DNA of 64,000 bases from Snodgrassella gandavensis (GTDB taxonomy: Bacteria; Pseudomonadota; Gammaproteobacteria; Burkholderiales; Neisseriaceae): positions 62,001-126,000 of the forward strand of contig NZ_CAJZCE010000002.1 in the NCBI RefSeq assembly GCF_914768025.1, read 5' to 3'. The notes beneath the pieces are model-generated. The model did not search any database, was not told where the DNA came from, and was given only the letters and a program-made list of their open reading frames with translations. Within the stretch, counting starts at the first letter, position 1. Every line of letters begins with the position of its first letter. Position numbers and translations under genes: made by a program. Positions 46,290 through 55,259 of this stretch are shown one piece after another.

Positions 46290-49200
46290 TTACGCTTCTG
46301 CCATATCCAATGCCTGACGGATATTCACTTCAACAATGCGCGACACCCCTTTTTCCTGCATGGTTACGCCTACCAGTTGCTCAGCCATTTCCATGGTCAG
46401 GCGGTTATGCGAAATATAGACAAACTGGGTTTGTGCCGACATTTGTTGTACCAGATTACAGAAGCGGCTGGTATTGGCATCATCCAGCGGTGCGTCCACC
46501 TCATCCAGCAAGCAGAATGGTGCCGGATTAAGGCTGAATAGGGCAAATACCAGACTCATGGCGGTTAGAGCTTTCTCACCACCGGAAAGCAGATGAATGG
46601 TGCTATTTTTTTTGCCAGGCGGGCGAGCCATGATGGATACGCCAGCGCTGAGTAAATCATCGCCCACCATATCCAGCCGTGCTTCACCACCGCCAAACAG
46701 GGTGGGGAAATAGCTTTGTACTTTTTCGTTGACTGCATCAAAAGTGGTTTTAAAGCGAGTTTTGGTTTCTTCATCAATGGTGCTGATGGCCTCTTCCAGC
46801 AGGGCAATGGCTGCCTGTACATCAGTTGTCTGTTTCTGGTAATACTCAGCACGCTCGTGTGCTTCTTCCAATTCCTGTAATGCGGCCAGATTAACTGCCC
46901 CCAGTGCGTTGATTTTCTGTGCTAGTGCGGCAATTTGCTGGCTTAGTTCCGGTGCAGCCTGAGCTGACTTGGCAAATTGCTCAGCCAATGCATCCAGATT
47001 GGCGCTATTCTGTTGAAGAGTTTCATGAAAGCGTTTGGCATTGAGCAAGGCTTCCTGTTGCTGTAGCAGGGCTGTTTGGGTATCAGCCTGTAGCTGTGGT
47101 AAGCGGCTATTGAGGGTATGTTGTTGCTGTTGCGTCTGTTGTAGTTGCTGCTGAAGCTGCTGTAGCTGTTGCTGTGCGGCTGCACACCGCTCACTGGCCA
47201 CATCAATCTGCGCATTCAGCTCTTCGGTTTGCAGGGTTTGCTCATCGTCCATTTCCTGCTCGGCAATACCCAGAGCCAGCTCACTTTGGCGTTCCTGCCA
47301 GCGTTCGGTGTCGCGGGCAATGCGCTGGCGTTCCTGAGTGGCACTCTGGATGCACTGTTGCAGGCGCACAATGGCCATTTCCACCAGCCCCTGCTGCCGT
47401 CGTGCTTCCAGTAAGGCCAGCTGGCTTTGTTTTAATGTCTGCTGCTGATTTTGCTGGCTGGCGGTATGATTCTGTAACTGTGGGCGCAATTGCTCAATAG
47501 CCAGAGTCAGGTTGTCAGCATCAGCCTGTGTCTGTTGCTGCACCTGCTGCTGTTGGGTCATTTCGCTGCTTATCTGCGCGCTTTCCTGCTGAATATGCTC
47601 ATGGCGTAATTGCCCCTGACTGGTGCGTGCCAGTAATTCAGTGGCTTGAGCTGAAGCGGTTTGCCAGCGCTGTTGCTGCTGTTTCAGTTGCTGCTGGCAT
47701 TGATTTAGCTGGGCTTCGGTATTTTCCAGATTGCGTTGTGCCAGTTGCATCGCTTCTGTTGCTTGTTGTAATGGTTTTTCCAGCGCAGCCAATGCCTGCT
47801 GCTGCTCACGCAATTGCTGCTGCTGTTGCAGCAGGCTGATGCCATTATCTTCGGTATATAAAGTAACGCTAACCGCATCAACACAGTGACCTTCCGGTGT
47901 GATAATTAGCTGTTGTGGCTGTAAGTCAGTTTGCAGGAGCAGGGCTGCTTCCAGTGTTTCAGCACACCATACCTGCCCAAGCCAATAATGTATGGCCTGC
48001 GTAAAAGGCGCTTGTACTTCTATATGCTGCAACAGGGCATTAGGAGCAAGGGGCTGTTTTTCTGCTTCACCAGTCTGATTCACCCATACTGTTGTCTGTT
48101 CGGGCTGGGTATCGGCCAGCATTAACTGTTCTGTATACTGTGCCTGTAGTTTATAGCCGAGAACCACGCTGGTGGCGTGCTGCCATGCTGGTGCAACCTG
48201 CATATGCTGCCATAGCAATGGGATATCCGTATTAGTAACGCCTGCTATACTGCTGCGCTCAGCCTGCGGCAGCATGGCGGTCAATGTTTCTACTTGTGCG
48301 CTTAGTGTGAGCTGCTGTTTGTCCAGTTGCCGGTGCTGCTGCTGTGCCAGAATAAGTGCTTGCTGTGCGCTTTCACGCTGCTGTTCATATTGCAGCAGGT
48401 TTTCTTCCAGTGTGGCCACAACCTGTTCCAACTCCGCCACAGTTTCCTGTGCTTGTTGTAGTTCTTCGTTTTGTGGTAAGGCCAATTGTGCCAGTTCTTC
48501 TTCCAGACGCTGCTGGCGTTGCTGCAACTGGTTAATGCTGCCAGTTGCATGCTGTTGCTGCTGTTGCTTAATCGCCAGCTCACGCTCCAGCCGCGCCAGC
48601 TCATTTTGCTGATTCTGGCGGGTGCGTTCACCCTGATGTGCCAGTTCTTCCAGCTCAGGCATACGCGCTTCATGCTCCGCTGCCTGTAGTGCCCATTCTT
48701 CGCGCTGTAGCTGCTGTTCTTCCAGTTGCATAATAGCTGTTTCGAGCTGTTCCTGCTGCTGCTGGTCTTCATTATGCAGCCTTTGCAGTTCAGTTTGAGC
48801 CTGAGCCTGCTCACGTGCAATGCGCTGCTGCCAGTCACGCCGGTGGCGAATTTGTTCTTCCAGTCGTGCCCATTGTTCACGCAGACTGGCGCGTTGCATT
48901 TCTGCTTCGCGTACCTGCTGCTGTTGTTGCTGTTCCTGCTGGCGTAATTGTTGCAGCGTTTCTTCCAGTACCTCTAATTGCTGCTGGAGCGTTTCCTGTG
49001 CACTACCATGCTGCTGATACAGAAGCGTAGCACTGTCGGCCTGATGCAGTGCCTGTTGCCACTGGCTATAATCAAATAAATCCTGTTTATCAGCTATCTG
49101 GGCTTTCAGTTCCTGATAGCGCTGGGCAGTATTGGCCTGCCGCCGCAACTTTTCTACCTGACGATCCAGCTCACCTTGCAAATCAGCCAGTCGTTGTAAA

Positions 49201-49769
49201 TGTTCGCGCGTATCGGTCAGCCGGTTTTCAGTTTCACGCCGGCGTTCCTTGTATTTAGATACACCGGCGGCTTCTTCAATATGAGCGCGCAGTTCTTCCG
49301 GGCGCGCTTCAATAATGCGCGAAATCATGCCCTGCTCAATCACCGCATAGCCACGAGCACCTACACCAGTACCGAGAAACAGGTCGGTAATATCGCGGCG
49401 ACGCACGACCTGATTATTAATGTAATAAGTAGAATCGCCCTGACGAGTAAGCTGGCGTTTTATCGCCACTTCGGCATATTGTCCCCATGCGCCCTGCAGC
49501 TGGCCGTCACTGTTGTCAAACACCAGTTCCACACTGGCGCGCGGAGCCGGACGGCGGGTATTGGCACCATTGAAAATCACGTCCTGCATGCTTTCACCGC
49601 GCAACTGTCTGGCCGAAGCTTCACCCAGTACCCAGCGTACCGCGTCTATCACATTGCTTTTACCACAGCCATTCGGCCCGATGACAGCAACCAGCCTGCC
49701 AGGAACAGCAATCGTAGTGGGGTCAACAAATGATTTAAAGCCGAAAAGCTTGATGTGGGTTAGACGCAT
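46290..49769 (-). CDS. smc: Chromosome segregation/condensin ATPase SMC
   Basis: SMC organises and separates the chromosome with ScpA/ScpB. From the ATG at 49769 (MRLTHIKLFGFKSFVDP) the protein is 1159 residues; seven extra residues upstream do not match the family. The N-terminal Walker A is GPNGCGKSNVIDAVRWVLGE; the C-terminal head has the signature LSGGEKALTAMSL and Walker B FCLLDEVDAPLDDANT. Two long coiled coils flank a hinge near 500-650. The coils are exceptionally rich in glutamine (many Q runs such as QQQQQ), more than usual for the family. Length is normal, so it should be functional. Confidence 0.95.
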   Translation of the reverse strand: MRLTHIKLFGFKSFVDPTTIAVPGRLVAVIGPNGCGKSNVIDAVRWVLGEASARQLRGESMQDVIFNGANTRRPAPRASVELVFDNSDGQLQGAWGQYAEVAIKRQLTRQGDSTYYINNQVVRRRDITDLFLGTGVGARGYAVIEQGMISRIIEARPEELRAHIEEAAGVSKYKERRRETENRLTDTREHLQRLADLQGELDRQVEKLRRQANTAQRYQELKAQIADKQDLFDYSQWQQALHQADSATLLYQQHGSAQETLQQQLEVLEETLQQLRQQEQQQQQQVREAEMQRASLREQWARLEEQIRHRRDWQQRIAREQAQAQTELQRLHNEDQQQQEQLETAIMQLEEQQLQREEWALQAAEHEARMPELEELAHQGERTRQNQQNELARLERELAIKQQQQQHATGSINQLQQRQQRLEEELAQLALPQNEELQQAQETVAELEQVVATLEENLLQYEQQRESAQQALILAQQQHRQLDKQQLTLSAQVETLTAMLPQAERSSIAGVTNTDIPLLWQHMQVAPAWQHATSVVLGYKLQAQYTEQLMLADTQPEQTTVWVNQTGEAEKQPLAPNALLQHIEVQAPFTQAIHYWLGQVWCAETLEAALLLQTDLQPQQLIITPEGHCVDAVSVTLYTEDNGISLLQQQQQLREQQQALAALEKPLQQATEAMQLAQRNLENTEAQLNQCQQQLKQQQQRWQTASAQATELLARTSQGQLRHEHIQQESAQISSEMTQQQQVQQQTQADADNLTLAIEQLRPQLQNHTASQQNQQQTLKQSQLALLEARRQQGLVEMAIVRLQQCIQSATQERQRIARDTERWQERQSELALGIAEQEMDDEQTLQTEELNAQIDVASERCAAAQQQLQQLQQQLQQTQQQQHTLNSRLPQLQADTQTALLQQQEALLNAKRFHETLQQNSANLDALAEQFAKSAQAAPELSQQIAALAQKINALGAVNLAALQELEEAHERAEYYQKQTTDVQAAIALLEEAISTIDEETKTRFKTTFDAVNEKVQSYFPTLFGGGEARLDMVGDDLLSAGVSIMARPPGKKNSTIHLLSGGEKALTAMSLVFALFSLNPAPFCLLDEVDAPLDDANTSRFCNLVQQMSAQTQFVYISHNRLTMEMAEQLVGVTMQEKGVSRIVEVNIRQALDMAEA

Positions 49770-49895
49770 AGCAACAATAAACGCAGGCAAAAGTGCCGAA
49801 AAGCGACTATTTTAGCCGGTTTTAAACAAAAAGACAGTTTTAGTTACAAGGTATAACAGCTTGTCACACTTCAATACCGCTAATAACAAGTGGCC

Positions 49896-50303
49896 TTAAT
49901 CCCTGCTGCTGGCACAGCCGTGTTTATTCAGCCCGTCAATAATGGCACAGTGAGGTGAGGCATTACCACCGCAGCCCTTATACCAGTTTTCCAGCGTATC
50001 CTTCATACTGCTCAAATCAGTGATTTTCTGGTTCAGGCGCTGGATATGCTCGCCAACCAATGCCTTGACATCCGCACTGGCACGCTGCGGATTATTGCGT
50101 AAGGCCAGTAGCTCGGCAATTTGTGCCAGTGAAAAATCCACTTCACGCGCATGTTTAATAAAACACAAAGTAGCAATATCTGCTTCGCTGTAACTGCGGT
50201 AACCATTGTGCTGACGCAGCGGCCGGACTAAACCGGCGGCCTCATAATCCCGGATTGTCTTACTGGATAAACCGGATAATTTTTCTGCTGTACTAATATT
50301 CAT
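49896..50303 (-). CDS. cueR: Copper-responsive MerR-family regulator CueR
   Basis: A 135-residue MerR-type activator. The N-terminal winged helix-turn-helix (ISTAEKLSGLSSKTIRDYE, then RPLRQHNGYRSYSE) is followed by a dimerisation helix and the metal loop C111-GGNASPH-C119, equivalent to the Cu(I)-binding cysteines of E. coli CueR. It is divergent from copZ-copA and should activate them by untwisting the 19-bp-spaced promoter between the genes. The late cysteine C130 in the tail is typical of the group. Confidence 0.93.
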   Translation of the reverse strand: MNISTAEKLSGLSSKTIRDYEAAGLVRPLRQHNGYRSYSEADIATLCFIKHAREVDFSLAQIAELLALRNNPQRASADVKALVGEHIQRLNQKITDLSSMKDTLENWYKGCGGNASPHCAIIDGLNKHGCASSRD

Positions 50304-50340
50304 AGCGCATTAAGAAAATACTGTAAATCCGAATTAAAAT

Positions 50341-50371
50341 TTGACTTTATCACAGCGTTAAGGTTTAAGCT
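50341..50371 (+). promoter_or_regulatory. CueR-type promoter (19-bp spacer) of copZ-copA
   Basis: -35 TTGACT (50341-50346) and -10 TAAGCT (50366-50371) are 19 bases apart, the stretched spacing that MerR-family activators correct. An imperfect dyad (ACTTTA, TTAAGGT) lies between. It is 49 bases upstream of copZ. Confidence 0.65.
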
Positions 50372-50419
50372 TTATTTTATAGATTTTTGATTCAACCCAA
50401 AAACCATAAGGAGGCAAAA

Positions 50420-50626
50420 ATGCAAATGGTTCAGTTCAAAATTGACGGCATGAGCTGCGAAGGCTGTGCCAAAAGTGTCACAGCAGCACTACAGGGCAGT
50501 CCGGGCGTAGAAACAGTGGCGGTTAATTTTGCCACCAGCATTGCTGATATTGGCTTTGATGACAGCCTTACCAATGTAGATACCCTTAAAGCCGCCGTAG
50601 AAGCAGCCGGCTTTGATGTAGTTTAG
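50420..50626 (+). CDS. copZ: Copper chaperone CopZ (HMA domain)
   Basis: A 68-residue cytosolic heavy-metal-associated domain protein. The Cu(I) site is GMSCEGC (C13, C16), with the ferredoxin-like beta-alpha-beta fold (GVETVAVNFATSIADIGFD). GGAGG precedes the ATG at 50420; the in-frame ATG at 50387 is rejected. It is 38 bases upstream of copA and probably delivers copper to it. Confidence 0.95.
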   Translation: MQMVQFKIDGMSCEGCAKSVTAALQGSPGVETVAVNFATSIADIGFDDSLTNVDTLKAAVEAAGFDVV

Positions 50627-50664
50627 CCATCAGGCAAGTACGGTGCACAGGCCAAGGACAGACA

Positions 50665-52869
50665 ATGAACGAAAATCAGCATACAACCGCTAACACAACC
50701 GCAACAGCGCGCTTTGCCATTGAAGGCATGGACTGTCAGGCCTGTGCCAACCGCATAGAAAAAGTATTGCGCCGGCAACAGGGCATTATTGCCGCCGATG
50801 TTAATTTTGCCAGCGATGAATTACAAACCCGTTTTGACAGCAAACTTCTAAGTACAAACGATATCGTGCAGATGGTGGCTAAAACCGGTTTTAAGGCTAT
50901 ACCAGCCAGCAGTACCAATATCGAAGCACTGGCCGATGCCCAGTCTGGTGAGCATGCCGGCATATCATGGCGGTTAGCAATAATCTGGCTAATTGCTATT
51001 CCATTTATCATTGGCATGTTGGGCATGTTACTGGGGCAGCAGTGGATGCTGCCACCATTATGGCAGTTTATTCTGGCATCCATTATCCAGCTTGGCTTCG
51101 CATGGCCGTTTTACAATAGCGCCATCAAATCCCTACAGGGCGGCGTAGCCAATATGGACGTACTTGTGTCTCTGGGCACAATAGCCATCTGGCTTTACTC
51201 CAGCGTAATGCTGTTTAACCAGCATAATCATGCACACCAGTATATTTATTTTGAAGCCAGCGTAATGGTGATTGCCTTTGTATCGCTGGGTAAATATCTC
51301 GAACAGCGCACCAAAAAACAAAGTCTCAACAGCATGAGCATGCTGCTGCAACTTACCCCAAAAATGGTACGCAAACAAACGGCTAATGGCTGGCAGCAAG
51401 TACCGCTGAGCCAGATACAGGCGGGCGATATCCTGCAAACCAACGCCGGCAATCGCATTGCAGCCGATGGCATCGTATCCAGTGGCCAAGCGTGGTGTGA
51501 CGAAAGCTATCTCACCGGCGAATCCAAACCATTATTAAAACAGACTGGTGATAAAGTTCTGGCCGGCGCGCTACTTAGTAACGGCAGCATTACCTATCAG
51601 GCACAAACCCTCGGCAGCCAAACCCTGCTGGGCGATATGATGCAGGCACTGGCACAGGCGCAGGGCAGCAAAGCACCAATAGCGCGGCTGGCCGACAAAG
51701 TATCCATGGTATTTGTGCCCACAGTGGTTGCCATCGCCGTATTAACCTTTATCCTCAACTACTGGCTTAGCAGCGATTTTAACCAAGCAATAACCCGTGG
51801 CGTAGCCGTACTGGTTATTGCCTGTCCATGTGCACTGGGGCTGGCCACACCCGCAGCCATGATGGTGGGCATGGGACGCTCAGCACGTTATGGCGTATGG
51901 TTTAAAGATGCCGCCTCACTTGAGCGCAGCAGTCAGGTAACTACCGTTGTGCTGGATAAAACCGGCACCCTTACCAATGGCAAACCACAGATTATTGCAC
52001 AATGGCGTGCTCCCGACAGTAACTTGAATAGCCAGAAAATTCTGCAACTGGCCGCTGCCGTAGAACAGCTTACTACCCACCCACTGGCACAGGCCATCAT
52101 ACAGGCAGCGCAACAGCAGCAACTGCCTGCATTAACTGCCAGTCACAGCCATAGTGATATCGGGCAGGGAACACAGGCACAGATAGCTGGTTACGGCAAT
52201 ATCAAAGTGGGCAATCCGGCCTATTGCGGTTGCAGCATCCCGCAGGAGCTGATGGAACAGGAAGTCTGGCAGATTGCCAGCATCGTAGTCGTGGCCATCA
52301 ATGAAAAAATAGCCGGTGCATTTGCCATAGCTGATGCACTAAAAGAAGATAGCGTCAGCGCCATTCAGCGTCTACAGCAACAGCATATCGACATCCAAAT
52401 CATGAGTGGTGACCAGCACAGCGTAGTCGAACACATCGCCAAACAACTGGGCATCAGCCATTATCAGGCACAAATGAATCCGCGCGCTAAAGCAGAAGCA
52501 GTACACCTGCTGATGCAGCAAGGCAAAGTAGTTGCCATGGTTGGCGATGGCATTAACGACGCGCCAGCACTGGCCGCCGCCGACGTTAGCTTTGCCATGT
52601 ATGGCGGTGCAGATGTCGCCACCAATACCGCTTCTGCCACCCTGATGCGCCATTCCGTAACCCAAGTAGCCGATGCCCTTGCCTTAGCCCATGCCACCGT
52701 ACGTGTGGTTAAACAAAACCTGTTTTTTGCTTTTTTCTACAATATTCTTGGTATCCCGCTGGCCGCTATTGGCTGGCTTAGCCCGGTAATCGCTGGTGCA
52801 GCCATGGCGATGAGCTCCATCTCAGTATTACTCAATGCTTTGCGATTGCGTAAAAGCAGATTGGATTGA
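50665..52869 (+). CDS. copA: Copper-exporting P1B-type ATPase CopA
   Basis: CopA pumps Cu(I) from the cytoplasm to the periplasm. The 734-residue protein has one N-terminal HMA domain (C24-QA-C27), a first pair of helices, the actuator loop with TGES (SYLTGESKP), the transport motif C387-P388-C389 in ACPCALGLATPAAMM, the phosphorylated D431 in DKTGTLTNG, the HP motif (TTHPLA), and MVGDGINDAPALAAADV. All catalytic residues are intact. It ends with a perfect inverted repeat 18 bases after the stop. Confidence 0.96.
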   Translation: MNENQHTTANTTATARFAIEGMDCQACANRIEKVLRRQQGIIAADVNFASDELQTRFDSKLLSTNDIVQMVAKTGFKAIPASSTNIEALADAQSGEHAGISWRLAIIWLIAIPFIIGMLGMLLGQQWMLPPLWQFILASIIQLGFAWPFYNSAIKSLQGGVANMDVLVSLGTIAIWLYSSVMLFNQHNHAHQYIYFEASVMVIAFVSLGKYLEQRTKKQSLNSMSMLLQLTPKMVRKQTANGWQQVPLSQIQAGDILQTNAGNRIAADGIVSSGQAWCDESYLTGESKPLLKQTGDKVLAGALLSNGSITYQAQTLGSQTLLGDMMQALAQAQGSKAPIARLADKVSMVFVPTVVAIAVLTFILNYWLSSDFNQAITRGVAVLVIACPCALGLATPAAMMVGMGRSARYGVWFKDAASLERSSQVTTVVLDKTGTLTNGKPQIIAQWRAPDSNLNSQKILQLAAAVEQLTTHPLAQAIIQAAQQQQLPALTASHSHSDIGQGTQAQIAGYGNIKVGNPAYCGCSIPQELMEQEVWQIASIVVVAINEKIAGAFAIADALKEDSVSAIQRLQQQHIDIQIMSGDQHSVVEHIAKQLGISHYQAQMNPRAKAEAVHLLMQQGKVVAMVGDGINDAPALAAADVSFAMYGGADVATNTASATLMRHSVTQVADALALAHATVRVVKQNLFFAFFYNILGIPLAAIGWLSPVIAGAAMAMSSISVLLNALRLRKSRLD

Positions 52870-52886
52870 CCATACACATATTCTTT

Positions 52887-52927
52887 CTGGCTGCTGGCAA
52901 ACAGGCATATAGTCTGCCAGCAGCCAG
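52887..52927 (+). terminator. Hairpin after copA
   Basis: CTGGCTGCTGGCA and TGCCAGCAGCCAG are exact 13-bp inverted repeats with a 15-base loop. The following bases are only mildly T-rich, so it may end or protect the transcript. Confidence 0.6.
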
Positions 52928-53165
52928 TTATCTATAAATCACCAAAGCGCTGTCTATAAAACAAGCCAGATTTTAACCAGATAAATTTTTACTAGTATTT
53001 CCGATACAAAGATTTAGCCTAAAAGTAAATTCTGATAAATGTTTTTATGTATAAGAAAATATAATATAATTTTAATTAAATTAGCATTAAAGCTATAGAA
53101 GCTATATTAAATCAACCTGACATATTGATGGCCAAAGTGAACGTTTAATTTAGAAGAGGAAAGAC

Positions 53166-54080
53166 ATGAGTACATACGGGCTTAAACTTACAACACGTAT
53201 TGGATTGTTTCTTACAGCTTATACACCGATGTTTCTATGCCTCTCAATCTGGCAATTTTGCGAATATAGCAACTATCTGAGCTGGACTAGCTGGAGTGCA
53301 GACTATATCACTCATACTTATATGCACTATTTTGGCTTGGCTACCATTCTGTTATTTCTTGCAGTGATTGGTAGCCTTAATACTTATTCTTATCTGAAAA
53401 AACTAAGCTATAAAAAAGAGTATTTCCAGAATAAAGTAACAATTTTGCAGATAAAAAAAACAATCATGGTTGATCCCTCAATATTAATAGTTATTTTTGG
53501 TTTTTATTGTGAAAATTTTAACAATACAAAATCAAAGCTACCATTTGTTCTTTTTTTTGCATTGCTATGGATACTTATATTTTATTACTGGCCATTGTTC
53601 AAGAAAGCCAAAAAAGATGTTCAAACAGATACAGAAATTAAATCAGAAAGAAAACATATACCGTGGATATATCGGCTATGGCAAAAAAAATCTGAAAAAA
53701 AATCAAAATTTGAGCGAAAAATGGACAGTTGGGGATTTGTATATCTAATATCATATGCTGTATTTACACAACTATTTGAATCGTCTTTAAATGCAAAATA
53801 CATGTTTATGTATGTAATTGGTATGCTGGGATTGATGCTGGTTTATTGTCATAGCAAAATGCTGTTAATCAATCCTGTACTTTTTTTTAAATATAATCTT
53901 TTTCAGATCCAATATATAGATAGTAGGACTAGTATAGAAGGCACTCGCTTACTAATAACTACTAAAACTAATCTGAAAGAAAAAGACATTGTATATATAG
54001 AAGATATCAGTAGTGAAATAGCCTATATTCCGTCGGGTAGCGGATTTGATAACTGGCATAATTCAGATATGCACAAATAA
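53166..54080 (+). CDS. Unknown multi-pass membrane protein
   Basis: A 304-residue protein with four or five hydrophobic segments: IGLFLTAYTPMFLCLSIWQF, YFGLATILLFLAVIGSL, LPFVLFFALLWILIFYYW, and FMYVIGMLGLMLVY among them. A strongly basic cytoplasmic loop (KKAKKDV, KKSEKKSKFERK) separates the two halves, and the C-terminus is a soluble beta-rich domain (TRLLITTKTNLKEKDIVYIE, then SGSGFDNWH). AGAGG precedes the ATG. Codon use is much more AT-rich than in copA. I do not recognise the family; it lies on the same AT-rich segment as the ietAS-like pair. Confidence 0.7.
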   Translation: MSTYGLKLTTRIGLFLTAYTPMFLCLSIWQFCEYSNYLSWTSWSADYITHTYMHYFGLATILLFLAVIGSLNTYSYLKKLSYKKEYFQNKVTILQIKKTIMVDPSILIVIFGFYCENFNNTKSKLPFVLFFALLWILIFYYWPLFKKAKKDVQTDTEIKSERKHIPWIYRLWQKKSEKKSKFERKMDSWGFVYLISYAVFTQLFESSLNAKYMFMYVIGMLGLMLVYCHSKMLLINPVLFFKYNLFQIQYIDSRTSIEGTRLLITTKTNLKEKDIVYIEDISSEIAYIPSGSGFDNWHNSDMHK

Positions 54081-54486
54081 ATAGTAGATTTCTTAATGAT
54101 AAATTGCTGCATAACCTTTTACGCATAAGAAGCATACAATTGAAAACAAATTAATACGAATCCATTAGCTGTATAAATCACCAGTATTCAATATGGTAGC
54201 ATTATCAGCTTATTGACACACCCATAATTAAACAGCAAAATATCTTTGCGGCGTTCAATAGCGCGGCCAGTTTTGACAGGCTGTTTTAGTATGACGGACA
54301 ACACCGCCAATATTTTATTGCGTGGCTTTATTGTCTGATTTCCGTGCCATGGGTACGCTTTATATAGTGAACCATGGCAGAAGGTTTTTTGCCTGCGGTT
54401 CATACTGCCTGTCAGTCGATTTTCTTCTTATGCTTGTCGGTATGTAAGTAGGCTTTTCAAAATTAATAGAATGAAAGGCTACCAAC
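54081..54486. other. Intergenic stretch with no supported gene
   Basis: About 400 bases. A 71-codon minus-strand frame (54188-54403) lacks a ribosome-binding site and family similarity and was not called. Both strands otherwise show many stops. Confidence 0.5.
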
Positions 54487-54672
54487 ATGAAAGCAATCCA
54501 GCAGCTTGTCCAATGCTGTAAACTTCCGCATCTATCACTACTATCCCAATCACAACCGATTGCAAGTAAAACCAAAAATAAAGCAAGTCAATGCTTGGCC
54601 GCTAGCAAAGCAATACAACAGCAAATATCATCCTTGTGCCAAATAGCAAACCAATGCCGAGGTGCACAATGA
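54487..54672 (+). CDS. Small unknown protein, first of an overlapping pair
   Basis: A 61-residue Ser/Gln/Lys/Cys-rich protein (MKAIQQLVQCCKLPHLSLLS) with no membrane segment. AAAGG lies 8 bases upstream of the ATG. Its stop overlaps the next start (ATGA), which suggests translational coupling and supports its reality. Five cysteines in such a short protein are notable. Function unknown. Confidence 0.45.
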   Translation: MKAIQQLVQCCKLPHLSLLSQSQPIASKTKNKASQCLAASKAIQQQISSLCQIANQCRGAQ

Positions 54673-55040
54673 ATCAGCAACAATTTATTGCCGCCAGCCT
54701 AAGCAACAGCCCCGCCTTGTTGCTCGAACAGGCCAGAGAGCTGGCCATTATTCAAGACAAAAAACACAGCCCCACAGAAAAAGCCCAAATGCTCAAACAG
54801 CATGAGCTTAACACCATTATCGAATATTGCGAGAGTACCAGCTACAATATTGATTTACTCACCAGCACATTAGGCAAACTCCTGCTTGAACGCCTGCATA
54901 TCCCCAGCCAAACCTTGCTGCTGGAGAATCAGGACATGCTCCAATTTGCCGGCATACTCAATACACTGCTTTCCAGCCTGAAAACCAGTATTAGCACTAT
55001 TGAAAGCAGCAGCAAGGTTATTGTTGGCTGTTATCGCTGA
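54669..55040 (+). CDS. Unknown 123-residue helical protein, second of the pair
   Basis: Starts at the ATG overlapping the stop of the previous gene (MNQQQFIAASLSNSPALLLE). The sequence is largely amphipathic helix (QARELAIIQDKKHSPTEKA, then LLTSTLGKLLLERLHIP) without membrane segments or recognisable motifs. A good terminator follows. Alternative upstream start at 54636 would overlap the first gene more deeply. Function unknown. Confidence 0.55.
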   Translation: MNQQQFIAASLSNSPALLLEQARELAIIQDKKHSPTEKAQMLKQHELNTIIEYCESTSYNIDLLTSTLGKLLLERLHIPSQTLLLENQDMLQFAGILNTLLSSLKTSISTIESSSKVIVGCYR

Positions 55041-55057
55041 AAAAGTGGTAGTTGAGT

Positions 55058-55095
55058 AAAAACGCTTATGGCTGTTAGAGCCAAAGGCGTTTTTT
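55058..55095 (+). terminator. Terminator after the small gene pair
   Basis: AAAAACGC/GCGTTTTT and an inner TGGCT/AGCCA form an interrupted stem with a short loop, followed by T-rich sequence, 18 bases after the stop. Confidence 0.7.
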
Positions 55096-55259
55096 ATTCG
55101 ACAAAAAATCTTCTAAAATATAATTTTACTTAATAAATGGTTTATGTTTTATGAAAAGTGGTCTTAATTTTGCATGAATGTAACTAAAAAATTCTAAAAA
55201 AGCTATTTTTCGGTTATAATAATATAAATTTTGGTCCTTTTTGTAGTTTGGGTGGTTAA

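Noticed and set aside
54188-54403. 71-codon minus-strand frame in the copA-ietAS interval
   Set aside because: No ribosome-binding site, no recognisable motif and unlike coding sequence around it.
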